64,000 nt of DNA, from positions 3,281,001-3,345,000 of the forward strand of contig NZ_CP070502.1 of NCBI RefSeq assembly GCF_018309085.1, in the 5' to 3' direction. The stretch is from Sporosarcina sp. Marseille-Q4063. GTDB taxonomy: Bacteria > Bacillota > Bacilli > Bacillales_A > Planococcaceae. The notes below the pieces were generated by a model that was given only the letters and a program-made list of their open reading frames with translations, was not told the DNA's origin and made no database searches. A program made the position numbers and the translations under genes. Each line of letters begins with the position of its first letter. Position 1 is the first letter of the stretch. Shown here in pieces: positions 55,476 to 63,209 of the stretch.

Positions 55476-56565
55476 GTGCGTATTCTTTCACAATTTCATA
55501 AATCTTCTCAGGTCTCAAATGAATCGATACAGATTCCTCGGTTTGCAAGGTTAGCGCTGAACCGGCGAGCCCTAATTGGCATGCGGTCAATAGCGATTCT
55601 TCGTGCAAGAGTCCATAGATTGTACAGGAAGAAAATGCGTCGCTAGCGCCTGTGACATCGACAATTTCAGTTTTGAAAGGTGAGAGATGTCCGGATTCAG
55701 TTGGAGAGGAATAATAAACGCCTTGGTCAGAAAGTAAAATAATGACTTTTTGAACGCCGCGTTCTCGGATTTTATTGGCGGTGTTTTCGCAGTCCTCGAT
55801 TGAGTCGATTTTTGCTTCGCCGAGGACTTCTGCTTCTTCCTGGCTAAGCATTAGCACTTCCACACCTTCAAGACGGTGGGGGAGTTTATTTACTTTTGCT
55901 GAAGAAATCGGGTCGATGTACAAAGAGATATTTTCATCCCTGCATCGATTAATCACATAATCTATGCATTCCACGGAAATATTCGTGTCCATAAAAACGG
56001 CTTGCGAGGCAACAATATAGGACCACTTTTCTTCAATCATCGGAATAGTAATCTTTTCGTAAATGTTCATATCGGCCATGGCGACGACCGTTTCCCCGTT
56101 TTCGTCCAACAAAGTCGTGTAAGTCCCCGTGCGTTCGGTCTGCAAAATCCACACTTGGCTAACATCAACGCCGTGATTTTTCGTTTCCTGCAGCAACCAG
56201 TCGCCTTCTTTGTCATCCCCGATTGAGGTCATAAGCGACGTATTATAGCCGAGTCGACTTAAATTTTCGGCGAAATTTCGCGCGACACCACCGCAAACCT
56301 CGGTCGTTTTTACTGGATTCGACGAATATAAACGCACTTCTTGATCTGACCGCGCTTTTCGATCCGTGTTAGCCCCGCCGATGCAGACGATTGACGATTC
56401 TTCTTGGAGAATATAAGCACGCCCTTTGATTTCACCGCGTTTGGTCAAGTTCGCTATATAGTTCGCAACCGCTGACCGCGATAAACCAACCTTGGCTGAT
56501 AATTCTTGTTGCGAAATGAATGGGTTTATTTTGATATGGTGTAAAATCTGTTTTTCTTTGTTCAA
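55468..56565 (-). CDS. winged-helix PfkB family kinase (pseudouridine kinase type)
   Basis: 365 residues. About 1-55 is a winged helix-turn-helix (NPFISQQELSAKVGLSRSAV), and about 58-360 is a PfkB kinase with IVCIGGANTDRKARSDQEVR, CGGVARNFAENLSRLGYNTS and VDVTGASDAFSSCTIYG. The anion-hole motif reads GASDAF instead of GAGDAF. It is a regulator-kinase fusion, so it may sense its own substrate. It diverges from the DMT transporter across a large inverted repeat, and a second, HTH-less homologue (57742) sits beside psuG. Start ATG 56565; AGGTGATTTA precedes it. Confidence 0.83.
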   Translation of the reverse strand: MNKEKQILHHIKINPFISQQELSAKVGLSRSAVANYIANLTKRGEIKGRAYILQEESSIVCIGGANTDRKARSDQEVRLYSSNPVKTTEVCGGVARNFAENLSRLGYNTSLMTSIGDDKEGDWLLQETKNHGVDVSQVWILQTERTGTYTTLLDENGETVVAMADMNIYEKITIPMIEEKWSYIVASQAVFMDTNISVECIDYVINRCRDENISLYIDPISSAKVNKLPHRLEGVEVLMLSQEEAEVLGEAKIDSIEDCENTANKIRERGVQKVIILLSDQGVYYSSPTESGHLSPFKTEIVDVTGASDAFSSCTIYGLLHEESLLTACQLGLAGSALTLQTEESVSIHLRPEKIYEIVKEYAQN

Positions 56566-56596
56566 TTAAATCACCTCGTTCTTTTTAAACAATTGT

Positions 56597-56705
56597 TTGC
56601 ATTGGTGACAAAAGTTTTCTATACTTAATTGCACTGTAAATGGAAAGTCTAGACCTTGTCAACAATTTGAATTCAAGTATAGAAAAATCATACACCATTG
56701 TCACC
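56597..56705. promoter_or_regulatory. divergent promoter region with large inverted repeat
   Basis: GGTGACAA (56604-56611) and TTTTCTATACTT (56615-56626) are mirrored by AAGTATAGAAAA (56675-56686) and TTGTCACC (56698-56705). Each TATACT can be a -10: TTGCAT-17-TATACT on the + strand and GTGACA-17-TATACT on the - strand. The GGTGACAA boxes are likely operators for the winged-helix kinase. Confidence 0.6.
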
Positions 56706-56740
56706 ACTCGGTAAATAGGCTTCACTTGGGAGGAAATGAA

Positions 56741-57652
56741 ATGAGAATTTGGTTATATCCTCTATTAGTCGTTATCGCGGCTAGTAGTTATGGTTTAGTT
56801 TCGACAATCATTAAACTTGCTATGCTTGGCGGATTTTCGGCTTCTGAAGCTATTACAAGTCAATTTTTTATAGGCTTTTGTCTTGCGGTGCTTATTTTCA
56901 TTCTAACAAACAGAACGAAGTTAAGCTTTAAAGGCTTTGGTATTCTCATTTTGGCGGGAATATTAACGGCAATGACAAATATCGTTTATGGCAGGTCGTT
57001 AATTTATTTGCCCGCGTCATTGGCTGTTGTACTTTTGTTTCAATTTACATGGATCGGCATGGTGATTTCTTGCATAGCGAAACGGCAACTTCCGAGTCGA
57101 ATTGAATTTATTTCATTAATCGTCTTGTTTGCGGGCACAATACCTGCAGCAGGCTTGATCGATGTTGATGTGTCTCAAATTCCAATTCAAGGTTGGTTAT
57201 GGGGATTGGCGGCTGCGCTTTGTTTCTCGCTATTCTTATTTGTGAACGGCAAGCCGACTGCAAGCATGAATCTTTCTAACCGATTATTATTGGTTTCGTT
57301 TTTCGCATTTATGACGACAGCTGTTTTCCAGTCACCGGAAATTATTTGGAACGGTACTTTATTCGGGGAAGGCTTATGGGTATACGGTTTGGCATTGGGG
57401 TTATTCGGCATGATCATTCCAGTATATCTCTTCACGATCGCAGTTCCTAAAGTTGGATTAGGCATGTCTTCAATATTGGGTGCGTTTGAATTGCCGATTG
57501 CCGTGTTGGTATCCGTGATTTTGCTCCGCGAAACAGTTACTGCCCTGCAAATAATAGGTATAGTAATCATCATTATTGGGATAACATTACCGACGTTGCA
57601 AAATAGGAATACGCTATCGGTTAAAAATAAAGGCACGAAAATAAAAGTTTGA
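56741..57652 (+). CDS. EamA/DMT family transporter
   Basis: 303 residues with ten membrane helices in two EamA halves. LILAGILTAMTNIVYGRSLI and LPASLAVVLLFQFTWIGMVI lie in the first half, and PKVGLGMSSILGAFELPIAV and LLRETVTALQIIGIVIIIIG in the second, matching the drug/metabolite transporter superfamily. GGGAGG lies seven bases before ATG 56741; the longer frame adds five residues. Placed between two pseudouridine-kinase-type genes and divergently controlled, it may move a nucleoside or its breakdown product. The substrate is inference. Confidence 0.8.
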   Translation: MRIWLYPLLVVIAASSYGLVSTIIKLAMLGGFSASEAITSQFFIGFCLAVLIFILTNRTKLSFKGFGILILAGILTAMTNIVYGRSLIYLPASLAVVLLFQFTWIGMVISCIAKRQLPSRIEFISLIVLFAGTIPAAGLIDVDVSQIPIQGWLWGLAAALCFSLFLFVNGKPTASMNLSNRLLLVSFFAFMTTAVFQSPEIIWNGTLFGEGLWVYGLALGLFGMIIPVYLFTIAVPKVGLGMSSILGAFELPIAVLVSVILLRETVTALQIIGIVIIIIGITLPTLQNRNTLSVKNKGTKIKV

Positions 57653-57676
57653 CATACAAGAACTTTGTCGTATAAT
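57649..57676 (+). promoter_or_regulatory. psuKG promoter
   Basis: TTGACA (57649-57654), 16 bp, TATAAT (57671-57676), both hexamers perfect. TTGACA overlaps the stop codon of the DMT transporter gene. Confidence 0.82.
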
Positions 57677-57741
57677 AAACATATGTTTAACGTTACAACT
57701 TTTGTTTCATCGGGAGGGGGTGTGAGAAAATCGCTAGAACT

Positions 57742-58674
57742 ATGAATCCGATTATTTGCATAGGCGGTGCTAACGTTGACCGAAAACTCTATGCAAAACA
57801 TGAAATCGCTAATGGCACGTCTAATCCGGTGAAATCCTCCAGAACAATCGGCGGAGTGGCAAGAAATATCGCTGAAAACCTAGGTAGGCTAGGTGAAGAA
57901 GTTGCATTTATTTCAGTAAGGGGAAGCGATTCAGAATGGCGAGAAATCTACGATGCGTCATCTCCTTATATGAATTTAGAACATGTCGCGGAAATTAAAA
58001 ATTCTTCAACAGGTTCCTATACAGCAGTATTAGATAGAAATGGCGATTTATCCATCGCATTGGCCGATATGGATATTTTCGAAGAGATAACACCCGCTTT
58101 ATTGGAAATAAACAGCGGACTTTTGAAAACCGCAAAATGCATTGTCGTCGATTTGAATTGTCCTGGTGAAACGATCACTTATCTTTGTTCGTTCGCTTCC
58201 GATAATGATATACCATTAATCATCATTCCTGTTTCTTCACCAAAAATGGAAAGACTTCCGAAGGATTTAAGCGCGGTAAGTTGGCTCATCGTCAATAAAG
58301 ACGAAACAGAAACCTTTCTGGATATCTCGCTTGATGATGATAAAGACTGGGAAGATTCAGTCGAGAAATGGTTAGCTTTGGGCGTAAAAAATGTAATTGT
58401 AACGAACGGCTCAAAAGGTGTCATCGCCGGCAGTCAAGATAATGGAATTCGTTATTACCCAGCTATTGAAACACCAATTGTTGTGGATGTTACGGGTGCA
58501 GGTGACTCGTTTTGTTCGGGGGTTATTTATTCCTGGCTGCAAAATAAAGAACTTGACTATATCATTCAATCCGGCTTGGTCAATTCACATAAAACAATAT
58601 TATCTGAGCACACAGTGAGACAAGAATTATCACAAAAGCAATTTAAATTAGATATGGAGGAAATTATAAAATGA
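57742..58674 (+). CDS. psuK: pseudouridine kinase
   Basis: 310 residues, PfkB family. [20 protein letters not shown] opens it, [20 protein letters not shown] is the first signature, and [20 protein letters not shown] holds the catalytic Asp with the canonical GAGD. It overlaps psuG by 4 bp, the usual arrangement for pseudouridine salvage, and would phosphorylate pseudouridine. ATG 57742 is the only suitable start, but the GGGAGGGGG ribosome-like site is about 21 bases upstream, unusually far. It is a paralogue of the winged-helix kinase at 55468. Confidence 0.88.
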   Translation: MNPIICIGGANVDRKLYAKHEIANGTSNPVKSSRTIGGVARNIAENLGRLGEEVAFISVRGSDSEWREIYDASSPYMNLEHVAEIKNSSTGSYTAVLDRNGDLSIALADMDIFEEITPALLEINSGLLKTAKCIVVDLNCPGETITYLCSFASDNDIPLIIIPVSSPKMERLPKDLSAVSWLIVNKDETETFLDISLDDDKDWEDSVEKWLALGVKNVIVTNGSKGVIAGSQDNGIRYYPAIETPIVVDVTGAGDSFCSGVIYSWLQNKELDYIIQSGLVNSHKTILSEHTVRQELSQKQFKLDMEEIIK

Positions 58675-59594
58675 AAAACTACATCGAAATATCACAAGAG
58701 GTAAAAAAAGCGCAATCGGAAGGTAAAGCAATCGTCGCTTTGGAATCAACAATTATTTCACACGGCATGCCTTATCCACAAAACGTAAAAATGGCTCGTG
58801 AAGTTGAACAAATTATTCGCGATAACGGTGCTGTTCCAGCAACAATTGCACTTATCGACGGGAAAATTAAAATCGGTTTAACTTCTGATGAGCTAGAGTT
58901 GTTTGGAAACAGTTCTGGTGTTGCGAAAGTATCACGACGCGACTTGGCTCAAGTTGTCGCTTCAAAACAACTCGGCGCAACTACTGTTGCAACAACAATG
59001 ATCTGTGCTGAAATGGCTGGCATCAAAACGTTTGTAACAGGCGGTATTGGCGGCGTTCACCGCGGTGCTGAAACGACGATGGATATTTCAGCTGACCTAG
59101 AAGAATTGGCTCAAACTAATGTAGCGGTAATCTGTGCAGGCGCGAAATCAATTCTTGATCTGCCACTTACGCTAGAATACCTGGAAACAAAAGGCGTTCC
59201 TGTAATCGGTTATGAAACAGAATATCTGCCAGCATTCTACACAAGAAGCAGTGAGTACAAACTAAACTTCTCCACTGATTCAATCGATGTCATTGCTGAA
59301 ACATTGAAGACGAAGTGGGAATTAGACCTTAAAGGCGGCGTTGTTATCGCTAACCCAATTCCTGAAGAGCATGCAATGGACGAAGATTTCATCAATGGAA
59401 TTATTAACCAAGCGATTAAAGAAGCAGAAGAAAATAATATTGTCGGTAAAGACAGTACGCCGTTCTTGCTTGGAAAAGTTAAAGACTTAACAGAAGGCAA
59501 GAGCCTTGATGTAAATATCGAATTGGTAAAACATAACGCTAAAGTCGGCGCACAAATCGCAGTTAGCTTAAACGAAAAAACTCAAGTACAGTAA
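58671..59594 (+). CDS. psuG: pseudouridine-5'-phosphate glycosidase
   Basis: 307 residues, the standard PsuG length. [77 protein letters not shown] and [20 protein letters not shown] are the family core, including the catalytic Lys and metal-site residues. It breaks the C-C bond of pseudouridine 5'-phosphate to give uracil and ribose 5-phosphate. It is coupled to psuK by ATGA overlap, with GGAGG before its start. A hairpin follows. Confidence 0.94.
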   Translation: MKNYIEISQEVKKAQSEGKAIVALESTIISHGMPYPQNVKMAREVEQIIRDNGAVPATIALIDGKIKIGLTSDELELFGNSSGVAKVSRRDLAQVVASKQLGATTVATTMICAEMAGIKTFVTGGIGGVHRGAETTMDISADLEELAQTNVAVICAGAKSILDLPLTLEYLETKGVPVIGYETEYLPAFYTRSSEYKLNFSTDSIDVIAETLKTKWELDLKGGVVIANPIPEEHAMDEDFINGIINQAIKEAEENNIVGKDSTPFLLGKVKDLTEGKSLDVNIELVKHNAKVGAQIAVSLNEKTQVQ

Positions 59595-59611
59595 TTATTA
59601 AATGGATCTAA

Positions 59612-59653
59612 GATTGTCCTCATCTAATTGTTCGTCAATTAGATGTGGCAATC
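59612..59653 (+). terminator. hairpin after psuG
   Basis: GATTG and CATCTAATTG pair with CAATTAGATG and CAATC. The T-run is weak, so termination may be partial, letting transcription reach nupC. Confidence 0.6.
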
Positions 59654-59678
59654 CTTATTTACTTATTTATTCGTCCAT

Positions 59679-59693
59679 TTGAAAGCGCTAACA
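59679..59693 (+). promoter_or_regulatory. CcpA cre site before nupC
   Basis: TTGAAAGCGCTAACA, a perfect match to WTGNAANCGNWNNCW, only 19 bp before the nupC start, a road-block position. Confidence 0.7.
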
Positions 59694-59712
59694 ATAAAAG
59701 GGGATTCTCTAG

Positions 59713-60894
59713 ATGAAATTCATATTTTTACTAACTGGGATTCTGCTAGTCTTTATGATTGCGTTTCTATTCAGTAGTAATAGAAGAGAAATTAAATATA
59801 AACGTATTCTGATCATGTTAGCGGTGCAGATATTTTTAGTATATTTCATGATGAATACAAATGTAGGCTTGAATGTCATAACAGCTATTGGTCAGTTTTT
59901 TGAAAAGCTTTTGGAGATAGCTGATACCGGAATTCAATTTGTATTTGGCGGCTTAGTGAATGAAGGCGAAATGCCATTTATCTTTGTCGCATTATTACCT
60001 CTTGTATTTTTGTCTGTTTTAATAGGAATCTTAAATTATGTTAAAGTTTTGCCTTTCATTATTAGATATTTAGGTTTAGCATTAAGTAAAATTACCGGAA
60101 TGGGCAGGCTTGAAAGCTATTTCGCGGTATCTACTGCTGTGCTTGGACAACCTGAAGTATTTTTAACTGTCATCAAGCAAATTCCGCTTTTATCGCCAAG
60201 ACGATTGTACACGATTTGTACGTCCGCGATGAGTGCAGTAAGTATGGCGATGGTCGGGGCTTATATGACGATGATAGAGCCGAAATTCGTTGTAACGGCT
60301 GTCGTATTGAATATTTTCAGTGCGCTTATCATCGCAAATATTATCAATCCGTATGATTTAGAGGAAGATGAGGATTTAATCAAAGTTGAAGAAGATCAAC
60401 GCGTGCCTTTTTTCCAAATGATCGGGGATAGCATCATGGACGGTTTCAAACTTGTAGTGACCGTTGCGGCTATGCTATTAGGGTTTATTGCGTTGATGGA
60501 AATGATTAATGTGATTTTCCTGGGCGTATTCAATTTTTCATTCCAAACGATGATTGGTTATGTTTTCGCGCCGATCGCTTTCTTAATGGGTGTCCCATGG
60601 GGAGAGGCTGTGCAAGCGGGTGGTATTATGGCTACGAAACTTGTCACGAATGAATTTGTTGCGATGTTGAGTTTTGGTGAAATCTCATCAACGCTTTCTG
60701 ATAAAACAATCGCGATTGTATCCGTTTATTTGGTCAGTTTCGCAAATTTCGGTACGGTCGGTATTGTCGCAGGTTCTATTAAATCGATTAGTGAAAAGCA
60801 AGGTCAGCATGTTTCGAAGTTCGCTTTGAAACTGTTGTTGGGTGCGACGCTGGCTTCTGTGATTTCGGGGACGATTATGGGGATTGTTATGTGA
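59713..60894 (+). CDS. nupC: concentrative nucleoside transporter, NupC family
   Basis: 393 residues with about nine to ten membrane segments. The CNT blocks KITGMGRLESYFAVSTAVLG, QPEVFLTVIKQIPLLSPRRL and CTSAMSAVSMAMVGAYM, and GIMATKLVTNEFVAMLSFGE near the C-terminus, cover the nucleoside and cation sites. It imports nucleosides with protons or sodium, and next to psuKG probably pseudouridine as well as ordinary nucleosides. AAAAGGGG precedes ATG 59713, and the cre site sits just before it. A terminator follows. Confidence 0.9.
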   Translation: MKFIFLLTGILLVFMIAFLFSSNRREIKYKRILIMLAVQIFLVYFMMNTNVGLNVITAIGQFFEKLLEIADTGIQFVFGGLVNEGEMPFIFVALLPLVFLSVLIGILNYVKVLPFIIRYLGLALSKITGMGRLESYFAVSTAVLGQPEVFLTVIKQIPLLSPRRLYTICTSAMSAVSMAMVGAYMTMIEPKFVVTAVVLNIFSALIIANIINPYDLEEDEDLIKVEEDQRVPFFQMIGDSIMDGFKLVVTVAAMLLGFIALMEMINVIFLGVFNFSFQTMIGYVFAPIAFLMGVPWGEAVQAGGIMATKLVTNEFVAMLSFGEISSTLSDKTIAIVSVYLVSFANFGTVGIVAGSIKSISEKQGQHVSKFALKLLLGATLASVISGTIMGIVM

Positions 60895-60901
60895 ATTAGG
60901 T

Positions 60902-60941
60902 AAAGTGTAGGGGATTAGTTATTATCCTCTACACTTTTTTG
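60902..60941 (+). terminator. nupC terminator
   Basis: AAAGTGTAGGGGAT / ATCCTCTACACTTT, then T-run. Confidence 0.9.
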
Positions 60942-61093
60942 TTTTTGAACATAGTGGAACACTTTTCACTAACTTCGCTGATTCCGCTGAAGTCGTCGCC
61001 TTCCATTCCAATCAACTAATTTCATCATATTATAGAAAGTTATTCGGGTTGTCGTGTTTGGGAATCAGTTTTCGCACAGGTAGAAGGTCCCGG

Positions 61094-61211
61094 CTTGCAA
61101 GCAAAACCTTTTGAGTGCAAGCAAATGAGATGGAAGTGCAAGGAAACTATGTTCAAGTGCAAGGAAAACCTATCGGAGTGCAAGCAAACCACTACTATGT
61201 GCAAGCAAAAA
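61094..61211. repeat. six-unit 21-bp phased repeat array
   Basis: Core GTGCAAGCAAA (or GTGCAAGGAAA) starts at 61115, 61136, 61157, 61178 and 61199, with a variant (CTTGCAAGCAAA) at 61094: six units at exactly 21-bp spacing. The 10 bp between cores differ freely. It lies between convergent genes. The 150 bp before it (60942-61093) holds nothing I can support. Confidence 0.88.
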
Positions 61212-61237
61212 AGCCGTCTATGCTAAGACAGCTTTTT
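61207..61237 (-). terminator. terminator of the aldo/keto reductase gene
   Basis: On the minus strand AAAAAGCTGTCTT, short loop, AGACGGCTTTTTT. It overlaps the last repeat unit. Confidence 0.8.
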
Positions 61238-61256
61238 ATTTCGTTTCCTTATTTAT

Positions 61257-62081
61257 TTACCGATTATTCATCTCGATAGGAACAGCATTATGACGCTCGT
61301 TGCGGTCTAGTGATGCAATTTGATCCAAATCTGCAGTGCTTAATTCAAAATCAAATACATCTATATTTTCTTCCATTCGTGATGGTGTAACCGTTTTAGG
61401 AATCGCAATGACGTCTGATTGAAGATGCCAACGTAGAATTACTTGAGCTGGTGTTTTGTCGTGCTCGCTTGCGATTTCTTGAATCACGGGATCATGCAAT
61501 ACCTTCGTGCCGTTCATTAATGGGCTATATGCTTCAAGCACAATGCCGTGTTCTTTACAAAATTCCTTGAGTTCTTTTTGCTGTAAATACGGGTGGCATT
61601 CCACTTGGTTCACAGCCGGCACAACTTCACATTCGTTCAAGATTCGCTGTAAATGCTCGATGTCGAAGTTACAAACGCCAATCGCTTTTGCACGACCTTC
61701 TTTATATATCGTTTCCAATGCTTTGTATGTTTCCACATATTGATCATACTTTGGGGTTGGCCAATGGATTAAATAACGGTCCACGTAATCAAGACCGAGT
61801 TTTTCAAGGCTTTCGTCGAATGCTTTTAATGTACTTTCATATCCTTGATCAGCATTCCAAAGCTTCGTCGTGATGAATAAATCCTCGCGCGACACATTGG
61901 TAGTGGCCAGCGCTTTTCCAACACCGACTTCATTCCTATAAATTTTTGCGGTATCGATTAAACGATAACCTGCATTTATTGCCTGTCCTACCGCGCTCTC
62001 TGCTTCTTCATCCGGAACTTTCCACACTCCGAAACCAAGCTGCGGAACTTCAAGACCATTGTTTAACGTTATTAATTGCAT
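61257..62081 (-). CDS. aldo/keto reductase
   Basis: 274 residues, AKR superfamily, close in length to B. subtilis YtbE/YvgN. LGFGVWKVPDEEAESAVGQA, then RLIDTAKIYRNEVGVGKAL with the catalytic Asp and Tyr, FITTKLWNADQGYE with Lys, and YLIHWPTPKYDQYVETYKAL with His complete the tetrad. PKTVTPSRMEENIDVFDFEL binds NADPH. It reduces small aldehydes such as methylglyoxal; the true substrate is unknown. Start ATG 62081 after GAAAGGATG. Confidence 0.88.
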   Translation of the reverse strand: MQLITLNNGLEVPQLGFGVWKVPDEEAESAVGQAINAGYRLIDTAKIYRNEVGVGKALATTNVSREDLFITTKLWNADQGYESTLKAFDESLEKLGLDYVDRYLIHWPTPKYDQYVETYKALETIYKEGRAKAIGVCNFDIEHLQRILNECEVVPAVNQVECHPYLQQKELKEFCKEHGIVLEAYSPLMNGTKVLHDPVIQEIASEHDKTPAQVILRWHLQSDVIAIPKTVTPSRMEENIDVFDFELSTADLDQIASLDRNERHNAVPIEMNNR

Positions 62082-62189
62082 AAAATCGCATCCTTTCTAT
62101 ATCTATTAGTCTATCACAGGATTTCAGAAAATTGAATTTTATAGCGGTGTTGGGATAATATTAATATGCTTAAAAAAGTTCCTCTATAC

Positions 62190-62290
62190 TCTTGTAACTC
62201 TTTGGTCCAAGATTTGGCGATTACAAACCAGATAACTTTAACCTCAATTGATTTAGGGGCAAGAATCCTAGGTCAATTGAGCTTTTTTTG
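62190..62290 (+). ncRNA. candidate short RNA or attenuator
   Basis: TATACT at 62191-62196 (weak -35) is followed about 50 bp later by a strong terminator: CTCAATTGA (62243-62251) pairs with TCAATTGAG (62273-62281), inner TTTAGG with CCTA, then seven T. No ORF lies between, and the next gene has its own promoter at 62331. It resembles a small RNA or a leader whose gene has been lost. I recognise no riboswitch class. Confidence 0.4.
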
Positions 62291-62330
62291 TCGAATCTAG
62301 TCCTTATATAGTATATCATTATTTTTCTTA

Positions 62331-62359
62331 TTGTACTCTTCAGTCTACATTGATACAAT
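62331..62359 (+). promoter_or_regulatory. promoter of the 62505 gene, followed by a leader hairpin
   Basis: TTGTAC (62331-62336), 17 bp, TACAAT (62354-62359). In the 140-nt leader, GGTTACCTT pairs with AAGGTAACT (62421-62442). Confidence 0.6.
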
Positions 62360-62504
62360 GGGCTTATGGAAAAATTTTTATTGGTACTAAATTAGGACAT
62401 CAAGAGTGATGTATATACACGGTTACCTTGAAGTGAAGGTAACTTAGTCGTATACTAACATAAGAGGCAATCGAAAAAACATATTGGAAGTGGGGGATGA
62501 GAAG

Positions 62505-63011
62505 ATGGAACTACAGCTAATTTCTGAAAAAGATAAAAATAATGAGATGCTGAATGTTGATCTAGAACAAGATGAAAAATTGTTTACTTCTCAAAATCAG
62601 TTTGTGGAAGGGCCGCTTGCCATCCACGTTGTAGAAAAAGTTAAGAAAACCGGCATCAACCCGAAAACAGGTCAACCAATTAAGCCATTAACGGCGTTTG
62701 TAACATGCGAAAGATACGAAGAATTCGAAGAGAAAATGTTGAGCACAACTATCACGGGTGAATCTCAAATTAATGGACCTGCCTATGAATGGAAAAAGAT
62801 TCTGCTTCAGTGGCTTAATTTAAAATTTAAGGTAATCGCGTGGCGTGTGTCCGTGCGCAAATTAGTTGGGTTATTGAATGATTCCGGCATCACATTCAAT
62901 CAAAATGAACAATCTCTTATTTCCCCAATAATTTTGCAGTGGCTAGAGATTTTCAAAACAGAAGTTAAGAGTGGATTGGAATTGGAAATGAATATGTTGA
63001 TTCGCGACTAA
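62505..63011 (+). CDS. hypothetical protein
   Basis: 168 residues, soluble, with no family I recognise. It opens acidic (MELQLISEKDKNNEMLNVDL) and has a conserved-looking middle (TGINPKTGQPIKPLTAFVTC, ERYEEFEEKMLSTTITGESQ) and a helical end (FKVIAWRVSVRKLVGLLNDS, LQWLEIFKTEVKSGLELEMN). I chose ATG 62505 with GGGGGA upstream; the longer frame starts at 62484 without a ribosome site. It has its own promoter, a leader hairpin and a terminator, so it is an independent unit. Confidence 0.65.
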   Translation: MELQLISEKDKNNEMLNVDLEQDEKLFTSQNQFVEGPLAIHVVEKVKKTGINPKTGQPIKPLTAFVTCERYEEFEEKMLSTTITGESQINGPAYEWKKILLQWLNLKFKVIAWRVSVRKLVGLLNDSGITFNQNEQSLISPIILQWLEIFKTEVKSGLELEMNMLIRD

Positions 63012-63043
63012 GTCATTTCAATTCCTAAAATATGAATTTCTAT

Positions 63044-63074
63044 TAAAAAAACGTCCTTATTGGGCGTTTTTTTC
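63044..63074 (+). terminator. terminator of the 62505 gene
   Basis: AAAAAACG-CCC-type stem: AAACGTCC / GGGCGTTT with long A- and T-runs. Confidence 0.85.
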
Positions 63075-63209
63075 TTCCTTAAAATATTTAATTCTAGAAC
63101 TAAATATGTCGATTGCTAATAGCTTTATAGTACTACATGATTACGAAGGAAATATTCCTCACTGGACTTTTGAAATATTAAATGTCTAATGGGATAGGAG
63201 GGCGTTATA

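Noticed and set aside
62190..62290. A known riboswitch
   Set aside because: I could not match the sequence to any class I know, and no metabolic gene follows directly.
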